NCBI GenBank assembly: GCA_002496955.1
Contig: DALZ01000039.1
Span: 1-8,360 of the forward strand
Length of the DNA: 8,360 nucleotides
Direction: 5' to 3'
Source of the DNA: Euryarchaeota archaeon UBA128
GTDB taxonomy: Archaea > Thermoplasmatota > Poseidoniia > Poseidoniales > Poseidoniaceae
In this document: piece after piece, positions 1 to 7,152 of the stretch
Layout of the letters: each line of letters starts with the position of its first letter
How positions within the stretch are numbered: the first letter of the stretch is position 1
Program-made: the position numbers and the translations under genes
The notes under the pieces: generated by a model
What the model saw: only the letters and a program-made list of their open reading frames with translations
Told to the model about the DNA's origin: nothing
The model's database searches: none

Positions 1-1620
1 ACACTACGCTATGGAGACGAGATGTCATACACAATATCCGATGGAAATTTTATGGCTAGTGAGGGATTTCTAGATTTGGTTCTCGATCAATTTGAGACCG
101 AAGATGACATATGTAAACTTCGATTAATTTTTGACGGGAGCGGCGGAGTTTCGATAACCGACGGCGGTGATGCGGAACTGGTATCGCAAACCTCACTCGA
201 CCGCAAAGGTGCTGTCCAAGCCAAGGGAGGCCAAGGAATGAACTGGCTAACGGTTGAATCGGTATCTGAATATGACCTCAGTGATTTTACCATCCAACGA
301 CATCTACGCTCCAGCATTCCTGGCTCAAGTGCTTGCTCAGATTTCCCAGCAAGCGTCAGCGGCAGAGCAGATTTAACCTCGACTCAATGGACTGAACTGA
401 GGGATAGAGCATCCATCGGGACTGCAGTAGACTGGAACTTATACGTTGAGGACACCTACAAAGGTAACTTGATGACCTTTGGTGTAGGGGGCATCCTCGG
501 TGATTTAGATACCCTATCTCCTGGCTTCTCAATGCTATTACAGCCAGTTGAGTTGCAAGAATTATTGGCCAACGATTACATTGACGACGGAGCTTCAGGC
601 TCAAGACTGGGGTGGGACTGGCGAGTATTAGGCACTGAGACTCTGGGCAGCACCGACATGTGGAAGATAGTGGCGACCAATCAAGATATTCAAGAACTCT
701 GTCTAGGTTCTGCTAGTATGACATTATTGGTCGAGGAAGGTAATCCCTGGGCTACTAAACAAACTGTCAATGTAGTAATCTCCGGCAGTGACAGCAATCG
801 CCAAGGCTGCTCAACTACCACGAAATTACTGGGTGATTATGTCTTACCGGAAGGAGAATTGACCATGAGCCATACTTTCCAGAAATCTACTCTTAAACGG
901 GGCACTAAAGGCTTAGAATTCGGACTTTCGTATGATGCTAGGCCACAAGCAAATGAACTCTCCCCGAGCGATAGTGAGCTGAATGACTGGGGTCCAAATG
1001 GACAACACATGCCTGACGAATCAACAGTGAGAACGCACAACTTAGAACAAGCACTTGAGTGTCTTGACTTCCTACAATCCTCAGCCTCTGGAGCAGTTGC
1101 TGCCCTAGATGACGGTGGCTATGTTTGGCGAGCAGTCAACCAAAATTACGGCACTAACACGCAGTGGAACATCTCTTGGATCGCTAGTGATGATATTGCT
1201 GGGTGGGTTACTTTCAACATCACGGGTCCTGCCAACCAGGATAACTGTATATTTGACAAGAAAGGCAGTTATGATGAAGCTGTGTCTTATAATCGAGATT
1301 TCATACCCAAGACTCTCAATATGACCACCATTGAACAATCTCTGTTAGATGCATCTCGATTCCCCAACCTCTCGTCCAATGAAGGACTCTTTACTAGCAC
1401 AGGTGGATATCATTCAGATACGCGAATCGGATATCTGGTGGTCGTACCTGGCAGCGGAATCAACACGATTTTGACAAATATTGGTGACGCGACTGACGGT
1501 GCTTGTACAGTTGATGTTTCGCGCAGTTGGAGCGATGCTGGCTGGGATAAGCAATTTAATCTGATTGCTGATGCTACAGATGGCAGAATTATCGGCTGGA
1601 ATTATGTAATGAACACTTGA
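1..1620 (+). CDS. Unrecognised, probably secreted beta-rich protein, likely 5'-truncated by the window edge
   Basis: I do not recognise this protein. The frame is open to the first base (residues TLRYGDE precede the first Met, at base 22), and no signal peptide or membrane segment is seen, so the true start is probably upstream. However, a GGAG at 13-16 lies five bases before the ATG at 22, so a 532-residue protein starting there is possible. Counting from that Met, the sequence is rich in Gly, Ser, Thr, Asp and Trp. It has seven scattered cysteines (31, 105, 227, 263, 347, 409, 495) and sequons such as N393-I-S, N399-I-T and N433-M-T. This composition is typical of an exported, disulfide-bearing and possibly glycosylated protein. 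The last 190 residues may hold two related modules, each opening with a helix (LEQALECL near 341, IEQSLLDA near 437) followed by beta strands. The stop codon directly abuts that of the convergent protease. The coding call is firm; location and function are inference. Confidence 0.75.
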   Translation, partial: TLRYGDEMSYTISDGNFMASEGFLDLVLDQFETEDDICKLRLIFDGSGGVSITDGGDAELVSQTSLDRKGAVQAKGGQGMNWLTVESVSEYDLSDFTIQRHLRSSIPGSSACSDFPASVSGRADLTSTQWTELRDRASIGTAVDWNLYVEDTYKGNLMTFGVGGILGDLDTLSPGFSMLLQPVELQELLANDYIDDGASGSRLGWDWRVLGTETLGSTDMWKIVATNQDIQELCLGSASMTLLVEEGNPWATKQTVNVVISGSDSNRQGCSTTTKLLGDYVLPEGELTMSHTFQKSTLKRGTKGLEFGLSYDARPQANELSPSDSELNDWGPNGQHMPDESTVRTHNLEQALECLDFLQSSASGAVAALDDGGYVWRAVNQNYGTNTQWNISWIASDDIAGWVTFNITGPANQDNCIFDKKGSYDEAVSYNRDFIPKTLNMTTIEQSLLDASRFPNLSSNEGLFTSTGGYHSDTRIGYLVVVPGSGINTILTNIGDATDGACTVDVSRSWSDAGWDKQFNLIADATDGRIIGWNYVMNT

Positions 1621-4600
1621 TTACTTCCATTTTCCATCAAAATTTGTCAGGTCTGGTGCCCCTTGAACACCAGAATATTTCGGTTGCTCAGTTTCGTATC
1701 GATTATGCATGGATTGCTGTCCAAAGGATTGTGGCGACGGTGGCTTAGATGGTAGATTACTTGTGCGGCCTTGTCTGAATCTGATAACCAGTAATAGAGC
1801 AACTAGGGCGGATAGCATAGCTATAATCACAGTCATCACATTATCACCTAGCGTGTCAATAATTCGTGATACTGTTGTAGGATTTTCCGAATCTATCGGC
1901 TCAGGCGGATGCCAAACAAAGTAGGAAATATTCCACGAATACTCAACTGAGCCATACTCGTCAATCGCTACGGCTCTGATATTATACGGCCCCATGGTTC
2001 CATTTCCAGCACACAGGATTCCACCAAAGCCAAACTCAGTAATCGTGCAATTGAAAGGACCTTCATCAAAGGTTTTGTTGGTTGACAACAGGGTTGAATT
2101 TCGATACCAGTAGAATTCTAAGCCGATGTTTTCGCTTACCTCCTCAGATAAGTCCACTGCCATGCTAAGCGACAGAGTATCCTCGGTTGCATTAATCGTT
2201 GAGTTGGTTAATGAGGTAAATGCAACAAAGTCATACCTATTGACTCCGTCATCGATTAAATCATTACAATTGTCATCAATCCCGTTCCATCTTTCGATTG
2301 CATTGGGGTTAATTTCCGCATCAGTATCATCACATTCCTCAAACCAGCGGAAGCCGTCTCCGTCTTCGTCTAAGTCAGGAACTCGCGGATTGGTATTGGT
2401 TTCCAGCACTTCAACGCCATCACTTAATCCATCCCCGTCGGTGTCAAATACGGTCGGTTCACTACCAATAGTCATTACTTCATAGCCATCTTCCAGTCCA
2501 TCATCATCTGTATCATTGTCTAGAGGGTCGGTATTCATGGTGTAGAATTCGACTAAATCTGGTAACTGGTCATTATCACGATCTAAACCAGTAAAATCTT
2601 CGTCGATGAGTTCATCACAGTCATTGTCAACAGCATCGAGTAATTCCACAGCATTTGGATTAATCTGGTCGTTAGTATCGTTACAATCTTGGAACCAATA
2701 GAAACCGTCTAAATCAGTATCATTGTCGTAAAAAAGTGGGTTCGATTGATACTCTAGGATTTCCTCACCATCATCTAACATATCCCCATCGGTGTCCTGC
2801 AAATTGTAGTCCGTGCCGTAAATATGGAACTCAGCATAGTCACTCAATTCATCAGCATCACTATCGGTTTGGTTGAAACCTTCATCCCACAAGCCGTCAC
2901 AGTCATCATCTACATAATTGAGAAGTTCTTGAGCACCAGGGTAGATTTGGTCATTGGTATCATTACAATCTTGGAACCAGTAAAAACTGTCTAAATCAGC
3001 GTCAGGATCGGCGATTAAAGGATTAGTATAGTGGATGTCAACTTCAGCCCCGTCTAACAAACCATCATCGTCGGTATCATCATCCAAGGGGTCTGTATTG
3101 TTAACTAAAATTTCTCGACCATCATCTAAACCATCGTTGTCCGAATCAACCGAGAGTGGGTCAGTACCCCAAGTGTTAATCTCGTCTCCGTCGTTAATCT
3201 GATCATCGTCTGTGTCAATGTCATCAGGGTCAGTATTGTATATGGTTTCCTCGTCATAGTTGGTCAGTCCATCTCCATCGCGATCGGTGTTTATCTCAGT
3301 GCCGTAGATGTTTAATTCCCAATCTAAGAATGTGCCAGAGTCACCATTGCCCTGATCTTCGATTGACAGAGTCCATTCTCCGTAACTATCCTCGTCCCAG
3401 TGATGAACAGAGGTGAACATCCAATTATTCCAATCGTTGCCGCTATCTTCGTGTTTTTCTGACAGGACGCTCTGTGTGCCGGCTGGACTTGTAAGAATGA
3501 TTTCTAAATCTCCTCGGTAAGAATGGTCGATATCAACTATTACCTCGACATGCTCCACCCTGATAGATTCTGGGACCTGCGTGGATTCGGTGATGCCCGG
3601 TGCTGAATTATCCGGTATTTGGCGATCTGGTATATCGATTAATCCCGATTGGTAATTGATTTCTGGCCCGACGTTAGTCCATGTCTCTGCTACGGCCACC
3701 GCGGCATTTGCATCGATAACTCCAAATCCATACTTGTGGCTTACATCATGGCCTGCACCGTTGGTGTTCCATGAACTATCACTGGCATCATTGACTCTAG
3801 AACTGTGGACTATGATGTGTTCTACATCGCGATAGGTCGCGCTAGGGTTTGCTTCGAGAATAAGAGCAACCACTCCAGATACTAGTGGCGTTGCTGAGGA
3901 TGTGCCACCAAAGTTGTTGTTATAGTCGCCACCGTTATAGCCGCCACCGCCTTCATTGTCGGTGGTGGTGATACCCTCTCCATCACCATCCGAGGGTGCT
4001 GCGACCAGTATGTTGGCTCCGGGTTCAGCATACCAAGATTGCCTGCCGTAATGTGTCACTGCAGTAACGGCAATCGTGTGGCGACTGTTTGCATAACCAT
4101 CGTAGTTTGAATTGTCATCATCATCAAGACCGTTACCTGCTGCCCAAGTAATTATGTTACCGAGACCTCCTCTGCCCTGTGCTACATCATTTTCAAATGC
4201 AGCTAACATCAAAGGTCCAGGAGCTTCAACAGTCCTACCGTTATCACTTGGTCCCCATGAGTTTGAGTAGATATCAATATTCTGATTTTCATGTGATAAG
4301 GTGTTGCCTTCTCTAACATCGGTCGTGCTGCATGCGATCAGTAACAGGCCCGCCAGACCGGCTCTTGGTGCTGCGCCCGAAACACCGATTGTGTTGTTGC
4401 CAACCGCAGCAGCTACCCCGGCGGCGGAGGTTCCATGTCCGTCATAGTAACTTGGGCTTGGGTCCCCGTCATTATCGCAGTAATCATAGTCTAGTGTATC
4501 CTCGTAGTAATTATCTAAATCATCATGATTCCAGTCTACACCATCGTCAACAATGCCGATTACCACGCCATTGCCACGGTAATCATCCCAAGCGGTGGTA

Positions 4601-5082
4601 ATATTGGCATCTTCGCCAGCGTTTCCACCAGTCTGTCCAGTGTTCTGTAGGTGCCACTGATCATCAAAATTAGCATCATTGGGAATCCATTTTTTAGCCA
4701 TGGTTTTCTCAATCAGGGGATATGCCACCTCTATTTTTCCTTCATATTGCATTCTAGCAAAGTCGCTAGCGCCGCTGTCAAAATCGGCTGGTATGATGTA
4801 GGCATTGAGCAGGTTTGGGGCTGGCTCGCCCAATTCAAAGGGACTCACTACTACCCAGTTTTCAACTGAATCTCTATCTTCTTGTGAGTATTGTTGAACA
4901 TCGCTTAATCGAGCGAATGCGGCTCTTATTGCTGGTGAGTATTGGTAGGTGATCGGGGCCTCATCAGGATTGTCTGGCAGTATTGCTCCAACGCCGTCGG
5001 TAAAACTGGGACCAGTATTGGCGGACACCATAGGTGCTAGCAAGGTAGTAAGTAGGATAACAACAATACCTCTTGCAGCCAT
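1621..5082 (-). CDS. Secreted, membrane-anchored kexin-like subtilisin protease (S8B) with P-domain, TSP3 and MopE-like repeats
   Basis: This is a serine endopeptidase expected to act outside the cell while held by a C-terminal anchor. Residues 1-21 form a Sec signal peptide ending VSA, and 22-130 look like a propeptide. The S8 domain (about 137-465) shows the whole catalytic set: D179 in IVDDGVD, H216 in DGHGTSA, oxyanion N317 in AAGNG, and S395 in GGTSSATP. The DDG and GNG contexts and the QWHLQNTGQ entry motif are kexin/furin-like. A proprotein-convertase P-domain follows at about 500-597 (SYRGDLEIILTSP, GEWTLSIEDQ). Residues 600-946 hold nine roughly 20-residue calcium-binding TSP3 modules (DxDxDGLxDGxEV...TDP) interleaved with three MopE-like modules. 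An Ig-like region (about 951-1057) has seven N-glycosylation sequons and a Cys pair (1012, 1024). A membrane helix (1081-1100) precedes a 53-residue tail. The start has a GAGGT site. The substrate is unknown; it could be nutrient protein or surface-protein precursors. Confidence 0.95.
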   Translation of the reverse strand: MAARGIVVILLTTLLAPMVSANTGPSFTDGVGAILPDNPDEAPITYQYSPAIRAAFARLSDVQQYSQEDRDSVENWVVVSPFELGEPAPNLLNAYIIPADFDSGASDFARMQYEGKIEVAYPLIEKTMAKKWIPNDANFDDQWHLQNTGQTGGNAGEDANITTAWDDYRGNGVVIGIVDDGVDWNHDDLDNYYEDTLDYDYCDNDGDPSPSYYDGHGTSAAGVAAAVGNNTIGVSGAAPRAGLAGLLLIACSTTDVREGNTLSHENQNIDIYSNSWGPSDNGRTVEAPGPLMLAAFENDVAQGRGGLGNIITWAAGNGLDDDDNSNYDGYANSRHTIAVTAVTHYGRQSWYAEPGANILVAAPSDGDGEGITTTDNEGGGGYNGGDYNNNFGGTSSATPLVSGVVALILEANPSATYRDVEHIIVHSSRVNDASDSSWNTNGAGHDVSHKYGFGVIDANAAVAVAETWTNVGPEINYQSGLIDIPDRQIPDNSAPGITESTQVPESIRVEHVEVIVDIDHSYRGDLEIILTSPAGTQSVLSEKHEDSGNDWNNWMFTSVHHWDEDSYGEWTLSIEDQGNGDSGTFLDWELNIYGTEINTDRDGDGLTNYDEETIYNTDPDDIDTDDDQINDGDEINTWGTDPLSVDSDNDGLDDGREILVNNTDPLDDDTDDDGLLDGAEVDIHYTNPLIADPDADLDSFYWFQDCNDTNDQIYPGAQELLNYVDDDCDGLWDEGFNQTDSDADELSDYAEFHIYGTDYNLQDTDGDMLDDGEEILEYQSNPLFYDNDTDLDGFYWFQDCNDTNDQINPNAVELLDAVDNDCDELIDEDFTGLDRDNDQLPDLVEFYTMNTDPLDNDTDDDGLEDGYEVMTIGSEPTVFDTDGDGLSDGVEVLETNTNPRVPDLDEDGDGFRWFEECDDTDAEINPNAIERWNGIDDNCNDLIDDGVNRYDFVAFTSLTNSTINATEDTLSLSMAVDLSEEVSENIGLEFYWYRNSTLLSTNKTFDEGPFNCTITEFGFGGILCAGNGTMGPYNIRAVAIDEYGSVEYSWNISYFVWHPPEPIDSENPTTVSRIIDTLGDNVMTVIIAMLSALVALLLVIRFRQGRTSNLPSKPPSPQSFGQQSMHNRYETEQPKYSGVQGAPDLTNFDGKWK
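2663..2717 (-). repeat. Copy B of a 55-bp imperfect direct repeat (second MopE-like module)
   Basis: By eye this matches 2945-2999 at about 48 of 55 positions, in the same frame and exactly 282 bp (94 codons) away. It encodes the start of the second MopE-like module, with core FYWFQDCNDTNDQI identical in both copies. The third module (near 2330) keeps the pattern but has diverged (FRWFEECDDTDAEI). This suggests a relatively recent internal duplication, or strong constraint on this core. Confidence 0.85.
2945..2999 (-). repeat. Copy A of the 55-bp imperfect direct repeat (first MopE-like module)
   Basis: This is the partner of the copy at 2663-2717. It encodes the same FYWFQDCNDTNDQI core in the first MopE-like module. 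Most differences between the two copies are silent third-position changes, so the protein core is conserved even where the DNA has drifted. Confidence 0.85.
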
Positions 5083-5088
5083 GATTTA

Positions 5089-5094
5089 ACCTCT
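5089..5094 (-). promoter_or_regulatory. Shine-Dalgarno site for the protease gene
   Basis: On the minus strand the sequence reads AGAGGT, six bases before the ATG at 5082. It is a good match to the anti-Shine-Dalgarno sequence at suitable spacing. It supports this start codon and implies a leadered, not leaderless, transcript. Confidence 0.7.
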
Positions 5095-5106
5095 GGTCGG
5101 GTGTCT

Positions 5107-5134
5107 ATTATCAGTATTGGTTCACTGATTATCA
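5107..5134 (-). promoter_or_regulatory. Possible promoter/operator region of the protease gene: direct repeat and inverted repeat
   Basis: The heptamer TGATAAT (minus strand) occurs at 5107-5113 and 5128-5134, 21 bp apart start to start, about two helical turns. ATCAGT (5110-5115) and ACTGAT (5124-5129) form an inverted repeat around an 8-base spacer. The upstream TGATAAT lies 46-52 bases before the ATG, a position that could serve as a weak TATA-like element for a transcript carrying the GAGGT site. The assignment is inference from position and AT content. Confidence 0.35.
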
Positions 5135-5137
5135 ACC

Positions 5138-5147
5138 TATCATGATA
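5138..5147. promoter_or_regulatory. 10-bp perfect palindrome TATCATGATA
   Basis: This self-complementary decamer lies 56-65 bases upstream of the protease ATG, next to the TGATAAT repeats whose TGATA core it shares. It could be a binding site for a dimeric regulator. In AT-rich intergenic DNA a 10-bp palindrome can also arise by chance. Confidence 0.3.
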
Positions 5148-5157
5148 AACATGGCTT

Positions 5158-5169
5158 AAACAATTGTTT
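5158..5169. repeat. 12-bp perfect palindrome AAACAATTGTTT just after the PIN-TPR gene stop
   Basis: It begins five bases beyond the stop codon of the PIN-TPR gene. As RNA it could form only a short stem (four pairs around AAUU), and no clear T-run follows on the minus strand, so it is a weak terminator candidate. It could equally be part of the control region of the downstream protease gene. Confidence 0.3.
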
Positions 5170-5174
5170 CAAAT

Positions 5175-7061
5175 TTAAACATCAATATCCGCAGAGAACG
5201 CCATCATTGCATCATCCTCAACAGCGATAAGAGTGGTAATTTTGTGTTCCGATGTGAGATTATCTGGTGCCTTGGCAATCTTTACTCGCGTGTCTTTTAT
5301 CGTGATGTTCTGACCTGCGGATACTTGGTAGTCGCTATCTGGCAGCCAAAATGCAATAACGCCCAAATTAGAGTGCTGTGCAACAATCAGGCTTTCATTT
5401 GGATTCATTGATATTTGTCGCAAGACGGGAATTCTATCACCGCTTGAAAACACGGATTCGGCATCAATCCATTCACCAGTAACCTCAATCGGTTGTGACA
5501 TCAATTCAACTTGTTGTTCAATTTGGGTGAGGGTTTCGGTAAACTCCTCAGAATTATGTGTCAAAGTGTTAAGGTTGTCCAGATATTTGCGCAATCCTTC
5601 ATACTGCGCCGAATCGCTTTCAGTTAGGGCATTGTTTGCTAGAACTAAATATTCGGCCAATTTCTCCGTCAAGGTGGTATCATTAGTTTCGATTGCACAC
5701 TCAATTGCTTCATCCAGAACTTCGATTGCCAAACCTGCCTCATCCATTGCCATCAGGGTCTTACCCAGTGATAACAAATCATTACCTGCCTTGTTTAGGT
5801 CGTGAGCTACTAGAACTTGCGCGCCCTGAAGATGCTTATTGGCGCTAGCGTCGTCACCACTCAAAAATCTCGCCATTCCAGCACAGACCACGTAGCTTAG
5901 CCGGGCGCTTTTGGCCGCTTGTGACTGACGGTCAGCAATCTCAAACAGATCCGCTGCCCGTTCCCATTTATTTCTGACCAAGGCAAGCAACCCTAACTGA
6001 TTGGTAGCCAGCATCTCTGCTCCAACATCATCGACTAATGTTGCATGGTGCAAGGCTCTAGACAGGTGAAGTCTGGCGTTCATCATGTCGCCATTCATGC
6101 GAGCTAACATGCCTAAACATGATTCCATTCGATAGATGTGTCCTGCCATAGCTCGATGGGCAATCTCCGCCATTTCTTCGCCCATAGGGGCCAAGCCGAT
6201 GCCCACCCGTTCCATGACCGAACTAATCTTTTCTATTCCTTCGGCGTATTTATCCTCAACGACTACTGCACCTGCGTCAGAAAACTGGTCAAGCAGCGAA
6301 TCTAGCTCTTTTATTGGCTCGCAGATGGTTGGTAAACTACCAAGTTCTTCCATGTGCGATTTTTTTGGCTCACCGCCGAGGAGGAATTTCCGTAGGGCGC
6401 GTATTAATTTTTGCTCCGAGCTTTTATTCACATCGGGTGAAGCGGCTTTACTCTGTGGCTTACTCTCGATAAGCGAATCTACCATCCATGTCAACTTCGC
6501 TTGAATGTCATACTCATTCACGCGACTGATTGCATAGCGCATTTCAGCCGCCCTAGTTCGTCTCGATAAACTGCGAAACCTCGATTTGCAAGCCTTTGGT
6601 CCGCTATCAGCCAAACGCTGTAGAAATGTCGACGGTGGGCAGGTAGTAAAACCAAGGCTGACTTTTTGACTGGTTGTAGTCATCTTGAAATCATCAGTCA
6701 CCAAGGTAACATCACGGCCTTCACGTGATAGTTTACTGGCTAGTACCATCAATGATAAATCGACATCTTGTGGTGCTGCTCGCTCGCCTATTTGGGTGGC
6801 TAGGCCACGAATTTGGTCGTCATCAATAGGTATCGTGGTTAAAATTGGTTTGATTGCCTGCAGCAGATTCGGTTTGTTTTTCCAGCGCTGGAATCGAACG
6901 GTTTTGATTTCTTGGTGCACGCCGGGCGTGACAAAAATGCCTTCTTTGATAGTTTTCGATAAATCGTCAATGAGGTTATCCTGTGCCATGGACCCCATGT
7001 GTATGAAGCAGTTGGAGTCGACTACCCAAGTCGTTGCCATAACAATACCAGGCACAGTCAT
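5175..7061 (-). CDS. PIN-domain (NOB1/VapC-like) ribonuclease fused to TPR-like helical repeats and a C-terminal beta domain
   Basis: Residues 8-150 look like a PIN nuclease domain, which in this superfamily cuts RNA using acidic residues and metal. Candidates are D15 in WVVDSN, E51 in PGVHQEI, D101 in PQDVDLSLM and D123/D124 in LVTDDFKM, so the active site seems intact. A basic patch (about 156-170, KACKSRFRSLSRRTR) could contact nucleic acid. A polar linker around 200-215 leads to a helical region. Residues about 295-495 are TPR-like helix pairs (for example LATNQLGLLALVRNKWERAA and LLSLGKTLMAMDEAGLAIEV), suggesting a protein-binding scaffold. Residues 520-628 are beta-rich and unrecognised. 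At 628 residues it is far longer than VapC (about 130) or archaeal NOB1, and no NOB1 zinc ribbon is visible. The protein is cytoplasmic. The second Met (codon 8, base 7040) fits the usual PIN N-terminus better and may be the true start; neither start has a clear ribosome site. Confidence 0.85.
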   Translation of the reverse strand: MTVPGIVMATTWVVDSNCFIHMGSMAQDNLIDDLSKTIKEGIFVTPGVHQEIKTVRFQRWKNKPNLLQAIKPILTTIPIDDDQIRGLATQIGERAAPQDVDLSLMVLASKLSREGRDVTLVTDDFKMTTTSQKVSLGFTTCPPSTFLQRLADSGPKACKSRFRSLSRRTRAAEMRYAISRVNEYDIQAKLTWMVDSLIESKPQSKAASPDVNKSSEQKLIRALRKFLLGGEPKKSHMEELGSLPTICEPIKELDSLLDQFSDAGAVVVEDKYAEGIEKISSVMERVGIGLAPMGEEMAEIAHRAMAGHIYRMESCLGMLARMNGDMMNARLHLSRALHHATLVDDVGAEMLATNQLGLLALVRNKWERAADLFEIADRQSQAAKSARLSYVVCAGMARFLSGDDASANKHLQGAQVLVAHDLNKAGNDLLSLGKTLMAMDEAGLAIEVLDEAIECAIETNDTTLTEKLAEYLVLANNALTESDSAQYEGLRKYLDNLNTLTHNSEEFTETLTQIEQQVELMSQPIEVTGEWIDAESVFSSGDRIPVLRQISMNPNESLIVAQHSNLGVIAFWLPDSDYQVSAGQNITIKDTRVKIAKAPDNLTSEHKITTLIAVEDDAMMAFSADIDV

Positions 7062-7143
7062 TGATTGAGGTTTGCCCTAATTTTGACTGTTCCCACCTAT
7101 CTAATCCGTTACAACCAAAAGAACTGGCTTAGTAGGGTTGATT

Positions 7144-7148
7144 GGTGA
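7144..7148 (+). promoter_or_regulatory. Shine-Dalgarno-like GGTGA deciding the start of the small + strand gene
   Basis: GGTGA lies four bases before the ATG at 7153. The frame can be extended to a TTG at 7138, but that would place this site inside the gene and leave the TTG without a well-spaced site. The ATG is therefore preferred. Confidence 0.55.
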
Positions 7149-7152
7149 CAAA

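Larger units (their letters stand above)
2245..3285 (-). repeat. Interleaved TSP3 calcium-binding and MopE-like repeat region within the protease
   Basis: This stretch encodes residues 600-946. TSP3-type modules begin near residues 600, 623, 646, 669, 739, 763, 834, 857 and 880, each with a DxDxD core, usually a DGxE element, and a closing T/N-D/N-P. MopE-like modules lie at 694-735, 788-829 and 905-946, with the pattern D-x-D-x-D/S-x-F-x-W-F-x-x-C-(N/D)-D...P-x-A-x-E...(V/I)D-(D/N)-(D/N)-C-(D/N). The order is four TSP3, MopE, two TSP3, MopE, three TSP3, MopE. TSP3 modules bind calcium and form a stiff stalk. MopE-like motifs are named for a copper-binding methanotroph protein, but metal binding here is inference. 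Confidence 0.9.

Noticed and set aside
2126..2485. A 119-codon open frame on the + strand opposite the protease repeats
   Set aside because: It lies wholly antisense to the TSP3/MopE region. Its Ser-rich composition is what the reverse of Asp/Glu-rich codons gives, and it has no ribosome site or recognisable motif.
2245..3285. Regular CATC/GTC-rich repetition resembling a CRISPR or satellite array
   Set aside because: The periodicity is codon-framed and fully explained by repeated Asp-rich protein modules; there are no constant-length repeats with unique spacers.
5158..5174. Intrinsic terminator for the PIN-TPR gene
   Set aside because: The palindrome gives only a four-pair stem and no convincing T-run follows on the transcribed strand, so it is recorded only as a palindrome.
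6136..7068. Two open frames (6136-6504 and 6685-7068) on the + strand opposite the PIN-TPR gene
   Set aside because: Both are antisense shadows of a gene with clear domain signatures, and neither has recognisable protein features.
7138..7152. TTG at 7138 as the start of the small + strand gene
   Set aside because: A GGTGA site is correctly placed for the ATG at 7153, and the extra five residues add nothing recognisable.
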